From: Pseudomonas fluorescens
Lineage (GTDB): Bacteria; Pseudomonadota; Gammaproteobacteria; Pseudomonadales; Pseudomonadaceae
Reading direction: 5' to 3'
Assembly: GCF_003732425.1 (NCBI RefSeq)
Contig: NZ_MOBX01000014.1
Coordinates: 236,585-300,584, forward strand
Length of the DNA: 64,000 bases
Shown: positions 62,227 to 64,000 of the stretch, one piece after another
Numbering within the stretch: the first letter of the stretch is position 1
Layout of the letters: each line of letters opens with the position of its first letter
Made by a program: the position numbers and the translations under genes
The notes under the pieces: model-generated
Databases searched by the model: none
The model's input: only the letters and a program-made list of their open reading frames with translations
What the model was told of the DNA's origin: nothing

Positions 62227-63198
62227 TCCGCGCCAGACTTGCGGGTTGACCAGATCCTGCGGGCGTTCGCCGAGCAGGGCGCTACGCAGATTGGCCAGCG
62301 CACGATTGGCCATGGCTTCGCGGGTTTCATGCGTCGCCGAGCCGATGTGCGGCAGAGTGACGGCGTTACTCAGCTGGAACAGTGGCGATTCGGCTAGCGG
62401 TTCTTTTTCGTAGACGTCGAGGCCGGCACCACGAATGCGTTTGTTTTGCAGGGCTTCGATCAATGCCGGTTCATCAACGACCGGGCCTCGGGAGATGTTG
62501 ATCAGGATGGCGCCGGGTTTCATCAGGGCCAGTTCGCGATGGCTGATCAGGTGGCGGGTCGTGTCGCTGAGTGGCACCACCAGGCAGACGAAGTCGGCTT
62601 CGGCGAGCAGTTGATCGAGGCTGCGAAATTGCGCGCCGAGTTGTTGTTCCAGTTCGGTCTTGCGGCTGTTGCCGCTGTAGATAATCGGCATGTTGAAGCC
62701 GAAGTGGCCACGGCGGGCGACGGCCGCGCCGATGTTGCCCATGCCGACGATGCCGAGGGTTTTGCCGTGGACGTCACAGCCGAACAGCGGTGCGCCGACG
62801 CTGGCTTGCCATTGGCCGGCCTTGGTCCAGGCGTCGAGTTCGGCGACGCGGCGTGCACTGCTCATGATCAGGGCGAAGGCCAGGTCGGCGGTGCTTTCGG
62901 TGAGCACGTCCGGGGTGTTGGTGAGCATGATTCCGCGTTCGTTGAAGTAGTCGAGGTCGTAGTTGTCGTAGCCGACGGAGACGCTTGAGACCACTTCCAG
63001 TTTTGCGGCGTTTTCCAGTTGTGCGCGGCCGAGTTTGCGGCCGACGCCGATGAGGCCGTGGGCGTGGGGCAGGGCTTCATTGAATTGGGCGTTGATGTCG
63101 CCGTTCTTTGGGTTGGGGACGATGACGTCGAACTCTTGCTGGAGGTGTTCGATCATGGGCGGGGTGATGCGGCTGAAGGCCAGGACAGTTTTTTTCAT
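62224..63198 (-). CDS. ghrB: Glyoxylate/hydroxypyruvate (2-ketogluconate) reductase GhrB
   Basis: 324 residues from MKKTVLAFSRITPPMIEHLQ, the same length as E. coli GhrB. NAD(P)-binding GIVGMGNIGAAVARRG is near residue 150, catalytic Arg region INISRGPVVDEPAL near 235, and catalytic His in LPHIGSATHETREAM near 285. Reduces 2-oxo acids such as glyoxylate, hydroxypyruvate and 2-ketogluconate. The frame is open to 63357 but the ATG at 63198 is the family start. Confidence 0.9.
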   Translation of the reverse strand: MKKTVLAFSRITPPMIEHLQQEFDVIVPNPKNGDINAQFNEALPHAHGLIGVGRKLGRAQLENAAKLEVVSSVSVGYDNYDLDYFNERGIMLTNTPDVLTESTADLAFALIMSSARRVAELDAWTKAGQWQASVGAPLFGCDVHGKTLGIVGMGNIGAAVARRGHFGFNMPIIYSGNSRKTELEQQLGAQFRSLDQLLAEADFVCLVVPLSDTTRHLISHRELALMKPGAILINISRGPVVDEPALIEALQNKRIRGAGLDVYEKEPLAESPLFQLSNAVTLPHIGSATHETREAMANRALANLRSALLGERPQDLVNPQVWRG

Positions 63199-63327
63199 CG
63201 TTTTTGGCTCTTGTTCGGGCTTGATACCTAGCAAGCTAACATTTTTGTTTTGGGGTGTCTTGGCGGCCTTTGGGCCGACCAGGCTTTGGGTGGTTTTGGG
63301 GGTATATCCGTTTTTTGGGTGATGGCG

Positions 63328-63591
63328 GCTTAGGGTTCCGCCCTTACGGCGGGTCACTTTTTCCAGACGCCGAAAAAGTAACCAAAAAGGCTTGCTCCTA
63401 CGTGCGGCCCGCTCGCTGGGGCTCGGGGTTCCTTCGCTGCGGGATCGATCCGGGCGCAGCGCCTACGGTTTGCTTCGCTGCACCTCCTCTCGCTGTGTTT
63501 GGCTGCGCCAAACGGTCGCTGCGCTCCCATGCCCGGATCAATCCCTCCACTCAGCCTTCCGACGTCGCCCGTGGGTCAAGATCAAGAGCTG
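63328..63591. repeat. Dispersed intergenic element of Pseudomonas
   Basis: About 260 bases with a hairpin at 63353-63382 (GTCACTTTTTC...GAAAAAGTAAC). This wording (ggcgggtcactttttcc, cgaaaaagtaaccaaaa, then ctcggggttccttcgctgcg) matches my recollection of a sequence common between genes in Pseudomonas genomes. Short reading frames inside it (at 63392-63625 and others) look spurious. No function is evident. Confidence 0.55.
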
Positions 63592-63668
63592 CAGCCGAGC
63601 TAACGCTCATCCTGTTGAGTGGTGAGAAACGACGCGATACGGGTATCAAATGGTTGAACTCAATCCCT

Positions 63669-64000
63669 GTGAGAGCTGGCTTGCCAGCGATGGCGGCCTG
63701 ACAGCCGACCAATGTCTGGAAGGCTGCACACAATCCAAACTGTGGGAGCTGGCTTGCCAGCGATGCCGGCCTGACCGCCGACGAATGTCTGGCAGGCAGC
63801 ATGCGATCCCAATGTAGGAGCTAGCCTGCTAGCGATGTCGGCCTGATAGCCGACCAATGTCTGGCAGGCAGCATGCGATCCCAATGTAGGAGTGAGCCTG
63901 CTAGCGATGTCGGCCTGACAGCCGACCAATGTCCGGCAGGCAGCATGCGATCCCAATGTAGGAGTGAGCCTGCTCGCGATGGCGGCCTGACAGCCGACCA
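63669..64000. repeat. 72-bp tandem array (five units, last partial)
   Basis: Units start at 63669, 63742, 63814, 63886 and 63958; the first is 73 bases, the next three 72. Each begins GT-G/A-G-AGC-(T/G)-(G)GC-(C/T)TGC and carries ggcctgacagccgaccaatg and ggcaggcagcatgcgatccc. The first 23 bases of each unit resemble a REP (gtgggagctggcttgccagcgatg). The last unit runs off the window. Confidence 0.9.

Noticed and set aside
63392..63956. Several short ORFs over the dispersed element and the tandem array
   Set aside because: They follow repeated DNA in several frames at once, with no ribosome sites or domains.
63669..64000. CRISPR array
   Set aside because: The units are contiguous and nearly identical over their full 72 bases, with no unique spacers and no cas genes.

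Overview
The window is chromosomal DNA from a gamma-proteobacterium, almost certainly Pseudomonas of the P. fluorescens group. Evidence: a fused cysNC gene, an hmgR/hmgA/fahA/maiA tyrosine-degradation cluster, class II LitR and short-LOV light-sensing genes, duplicated FecI/FecR/TonB-receptor systems, and many inverted REP (REPIN-like) intergenic repeats of the kinds known from that group. I saw no rRNA, tRNA, CRISPR array, prophage or intact insertion sequence.

Layout. 1-15.7 kb is mostly housekeeping: the tail of a Nif3-like gene, cysD-cysNC (sulfate activation), pta with a yihG-like acyltransferase, a DUF3565 gene divergent from slyD, glutathione peroxidase, an Old Yellow Enzyme, a GT4 glycosyltransferase, cysZ divergent from trxB, a HopJ-like/DUF1244 pair, the folM-folE-folX monapterin cluster and an ABM-domain membrane protein. 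15.9-18.0 kb is a light-sensing locus: a MerR regulator whose cobalamin site is destroyed (class II LitR/PplR type), a degenerate PilZ-like protein and a short LOV blue-light receptor. 18.1-23.6 kb holds a flavodoxin, a LysR regulator divergent from cidA/lrgB-type genes, and an aldolase/hydrolase/SDR group.

23.6-34.4 kb is more accessory: an AT-rich orphan gene and a 669-bp gap with no convincing gene, then a DUF1302-DUF1329 pair with a MalT-like LuxR regulator, then a 1149-residue toxin-like protein that appears to contain three diverged copies of one module. 34.4-40.2 kb is homogentisate degradation with a clear operator region and an aromatic-acid-type MFS transporter. 40.2-48.6 kb is mixed: SirB1-type protein, a leucine-dehydrogenase-like protein lacking the catalytic lysine, yebG with a LexA box, psiE, a DUF3509-like gene, a serine transporter with sdaA and a LysR regulator, and an HPF/RaiA-family protein.

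48.7-60.4 kb is iron uptake. A fecI-fecR-fecA ferric-citrate system is divergent from a second set (DUF3649, PepSY protein, DUF3325, ECF sigma, FecR, TonB receptor), sharing a Fur-box-like sequence, and an AraC regulator follows. 60.6-63.2 kb has an EamA exporter, a DUF2165 membrane protein and ghrB. The last 800 bp holds a dispersed intergenic element and a 72-bp tandem array that runs off the window.

Best candidates for new biology are the toxin-like triple-module protein, the LOV/LitR/PilZ-like group, and the catalytic-lysine-less dehydrogenase. Family names are from recognition of sequence patterns; no searches were run.
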